Assembly: GCF_003201475.1 (NCBI RefSeq)
Contig: NZ_QJJK01000007.1
Location: 124,001 to 188,000 of the forward strand
Reading direction: 5' to 3'
DNA: 64,000 bases
From: Chelatococcus asaccharovorans
GTDB taxonomy: Bacteria; Pseudomonadota; Alphaproteobacteria; Rhizobiales; Beijerinckiaceae
In this document: positions 62,282 to 64,000 of the stretch, piece after piece
How the letters are laid out: every line of letters begins with the position of its first letter
How positions within the stretch are numbered: the stretch's first letter is position 1
The notes under the pieces: model-generated
Databases searched by the model: none
What the model was told of the DNA's origin: nothing
Seen by the model: only the letters and a program-made list of their open reading frames with translations
Position numbers and translations under genes: made by a program

Positions 62282-63577
62282 TCAGGCGCTGGCGGCGGCA
62301 AGCGCCTGGTCGAGATCGGCGATCAGGTCGTCTTTGTCTTCGATGCCGACGGACAGGCGCACGACGTCCGGTCCGGCCCCCGCGGCGACCTTCTGCGCGT
62401 CGGTCAACTGTTTGTGGGTGGTGGATGCAGGGTGGATCACCAGCGAGCGGGTGTCGCCGATATTGGCAAGATGGGAAAAGAGTTTGAGATTGGAGACAAG
62501 CTTGATGCCCGCGTCGTAGCCGCCCTTCAGGCCGAAGGTGAAAACAGCGCCGGCGCCGCGCGGCAGGTAACGCTGGGTGAGCGCGTAATAGGGGCTCGTC
62601 TCGAGGCCGGCGTAGCCCACCCAGGCGACGGCCGGATGCTGCGACAGATGCTGGGCGACCGCGAGCGCGTTGTCGGAATGCTGCTGCATCCGGAGCGACA
62701 AGGTCTCGACGCCGTTGAGAATGAGGAAGGCATTGAAGGGCGACAGCGCCGGCCCGAGATCGCGCAGGCCGAGCACGCGCGTCGCGATGGCAAAGGCGAA
62801 ATTGCCGAAAGTCTCGCCAAGCACCATCCCGTTATATTCCGGACGCGGCTCGGAAAGGAGCGGATAGCGCTTGTCGCCGACCCAGTTGAACGAGCCGCCA
62901 TCCACGATCAGGCCGCCGATCGAATTGCCGTGGCCACCGATGAACTTGGTCGCCGAATGGACGACGATGTCGGCGCCGTGCTCGATGGGCCGCCAGAGAT
63001 AGGGCGTCGCCAGGGTGTTGTCGACGATGAGGGGGAGATTGGCCTTCTTGGCAATCGCCGAGATCGCCGCGATATCGACGATAACGCCGCCCGGATTGGC
63101 AATGGATTCAACGAAGATCGCCTTGGTCTTCGGCGAGATGGCCTGCTCGAAGCTCGCCGGGTCGGTGCTGTCTGCCCAGACGACATTCCAGCCGAAGCTC
63201 TTGAAGGAGTTGTTGAACTGGTTGATCGAGCCGCCGTAGAGCCGGTTGCCCGCGATGAATTCGTCACCGGGCTGAAGCAAGGCATGAAAGGTCAGGAACT
63301 GCGCTGCGTGGCCCGATGCGAGCGCCAGCGCCGCGGTGCCCCCCTCGAGGGCGGCGATGCGTTCCTCGAGCACGGCGTTCGTCGGGTTTCCGATGCGCGT
63401 GTAGATATTGCCGAAGGCCTGCAGGCCGAACAACGACGCGGCATGTTCGACATCGTTGAAGACGAAGGATGTCGTCTGATAGATAGGTGTGGCGCGCGCA
63501 CCCGTGGTGGGATCCGGATGAGCACCGGCGTGGATGGCCAGCGTGTCGAAACCGGGTTCTTTATCAGCCATTGCCAT
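62282..63577 (-). CDS. O-acetylhomoserine sulfhydrylase-type PLP enzyme, copy 2
   Basis: A 431-aa paralogue, transcribed first. The PLP lysine is also K211 (HSATKFIGGHG), with YTRIGNPTNAVLEERIAALE and VDNTLATPYLWRPIEHGADI. The start is ATG 63577 or 63571, after GAGGAGAGATGGC. This copy resembles canonical MetY more closely than its neighbour. A different preference, for example sulfide versus methanethiol, would explain keeping both. The order copy 2, copy 1 with a 10-nt gap indicates one transcript. Confidence 0.92.
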   Translation of the reverse strand: MAMADKEPGFDTLAIHAGAHPDPTTGARATPIYQTTSFVFNDVEHAASLFGLQAFGNIYTRIGNPTNAVLEERIAALEGGTAALALASGHAAQFLTFHALLQPGDEFIAGNRLYGGSINQFNNSFKSFGWNVVWADSTDPASFEQAISPKTKAIFVESIANPGGVIVDIAAISAIAKKANLPLIVDNTLATPYLWRPIEHGADIVVHSATKFIGGHGNSIGGLIVDGGSFNWVGDKRYPLLSEPRPEYNGMVLGETFGNFAFAIATRVLGLRDLGPALSPFNAFLILNGVETLSLRMQQHSDNALAVAQHLSQHPAVAWVGYAGLETSPYYALTQRYLPRGAGAVFTFGLKGGYDAGIKLVSNLKLFSHLANIGDTRSLVIHPASTTHKQLTDAQKVAAGAGPDVVRLSVGIEDKDDLIADLDQALAAASA

Positions 63578-63638
63578 CTCTCCTCAGTGGTGCGGCCGCG
63601 CTCACCTTATCTGTCATTTCCTGTTTAACGGCCGTATT

Positions 63639-63654
63639 GTTCGATAAACCGAAC
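63639..63654. promoter_or_regulatory. Palindrome upstream of sulfhydrylase pair
   Basis: GTTCGATAAACCGAAC is an inverted repeat (GTTCG-N6-CGAAC) 62 nt before the first start codon. It could be an operator for a dimeric regulator; the protein is unknown. Confidence 0.35.
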
Positions 63655-63733
63655 GGACCGGTCGGTCAACGACGAAATCATGGGCGGGGCTGGGTTTTCT
63701 GGCCATAGGAATTGCCGCGGCGATTGCCGCCCT

Positions 63734-64000
63734 TCAGGGATGGCTCCCGCCGAAGAGGCGAGGGCGTTCGATGGCTGGGCAGCGGTTCATGATCACCGTC
63801 ACCCCCTTGGCCTCCGCGCGCCTCGCGGCGGCGTCATTGCGAACGCCGAGCTGCATCCAGATGACCTTCGGAAGGGCCGGCAGGGCCAGCGCTTCGTCGA
63901 CCACCGCGCCGGCCGCCTCCGAATTGCGGAAGACATCGACCATGTCGACGGGAACGGGCACATCCGCGAGCGTCGCAAAAACATCGCGCCCGAGGAGCGT
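63734..64000 (-). CDS. CoA-binding-domain protein (YccU-like), C-terminal part
   Basis: The frame enters from the right edge and ends at 63734 (89 codons visible). The sequence [20 protein letters not shown], then [17 protein letters not shown], then [15 protein letters not shown] and [14 protein letters not shown] match the C-terminal two-thirds of the CoA-binding (CoA_binding_2, YccU) family. YccU proteins are ~140 aa with a Rossmann-like fold and unknown role. It is followed by the sulfhydrylase pair at 156 nt on the same strand. This neighbourhood recurs in several alphaproteobacteria. Confidence 0.82.
   Translation of the reverse strand, partial: TLLGRDVFATLADVPVPVDMVDVFRNSEAAGAVVDEALALPALPKVIWMQLGVRNDAAARRAEAKGVTVIMNRCPAIERPRLFGGSHP

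Noticed and set aside
63578-63733. A SAM riboswitch upstream of the sulfhydrylase genes
   Set aside because: I could not find the conserved core of SAM-I or SAM-II type riboswitches; only a short palindrome is present.

Overview
The window reads as chromosomal DNA of a high-GC alphaproteobacterium, most likely a member of the Hyphomicrobiales (Rhizobiales). The signs are two Porin_2-type porins, many solute-binding-protein ABC importers, a two-domain cold-shock protein, a bipartite ChrA pair, a DUF2842 protein, and a patatin/acetoacetate decarboxylase pair. The genus cannot be fixed from the sequence; a Chelatococcus/Bosea-like organism is only a guess.

Layout. (1) 1-7.2 kb: a catabolic cluster on the minus strand with a polyamine-type ABC importer (solute-binding protein, ATPase, two permeases), an FAD monooxygenase, a cupin and a small unknown protein. 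A GlxA-type AraC-family regulator is divergent from it. (2) 7.3-13.8 kb: a decayed mobile region holding a frameshifted phospholipase D-like gene, two IS5-family remnants in the same orientation, a truncated P4-type integrase beside a tRNA-Ser(GCU) gene, and a second recombinase remnant. Between the two IS remnants lies an intact pair: a periplasmic binding protein and a membrane class III nucleotide cyclase. (3) 13.8-24.6 kb: a VOC protein, an aldo/keto reductase, a CYTH-like protein with a two-subunit chromate transporter, an ECF sigma/anti-sigma/subtilase operon, a secreted Gly-rich protein, MgtE and dihydroorotase. (4) 24.8-35.5 kb: pyruvate carboxylase, the cold-shock protein, a pair of inverted structured repeats, patatin + acetoacetate decarboxylase, a hemerythrin, a LacI regulator and a dienelactone-hydrolase-like enzyme.

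(5) 35.5-44.0 kb: two sugar-type ABC importers head to tail on the minus strand. One has a standard permease. The other has two complete permease domains fused into one 764-residue chain. A short-chain dehydrogenase diverges from them. (6) 44.8-48.5 kb: two paralogous porins with hairpin-rich spacers. (7) 48.6-59.2 kb: an exopolysaccharide locus (polymerase/ligase-like protein, priming glycosylphosphotransferase, GT4 glycosyltransferase, export protein, GumC-like co-polymerase whose kinase domain has lost its P-loop, CelD-like acyltransferase, polysaccharide deacetylase). (8) 59.2-64 kb: DUF2842, heme A synthase, a REP-like palindrome cluster, tandem O-acetylhomoserine sulfhydrylase-type genes and a CoA-binding protein cut by the window edge.

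The most unusual items are the ~200-nt two-hairpin repeat present as two inverted copies (29.83-30.26 kb), the fused double permease, the dead BY-kinase domain, and the sensor/cyclase pair bracketed by IS remnants. All functional assignments come from motif reading; no database search was possible.
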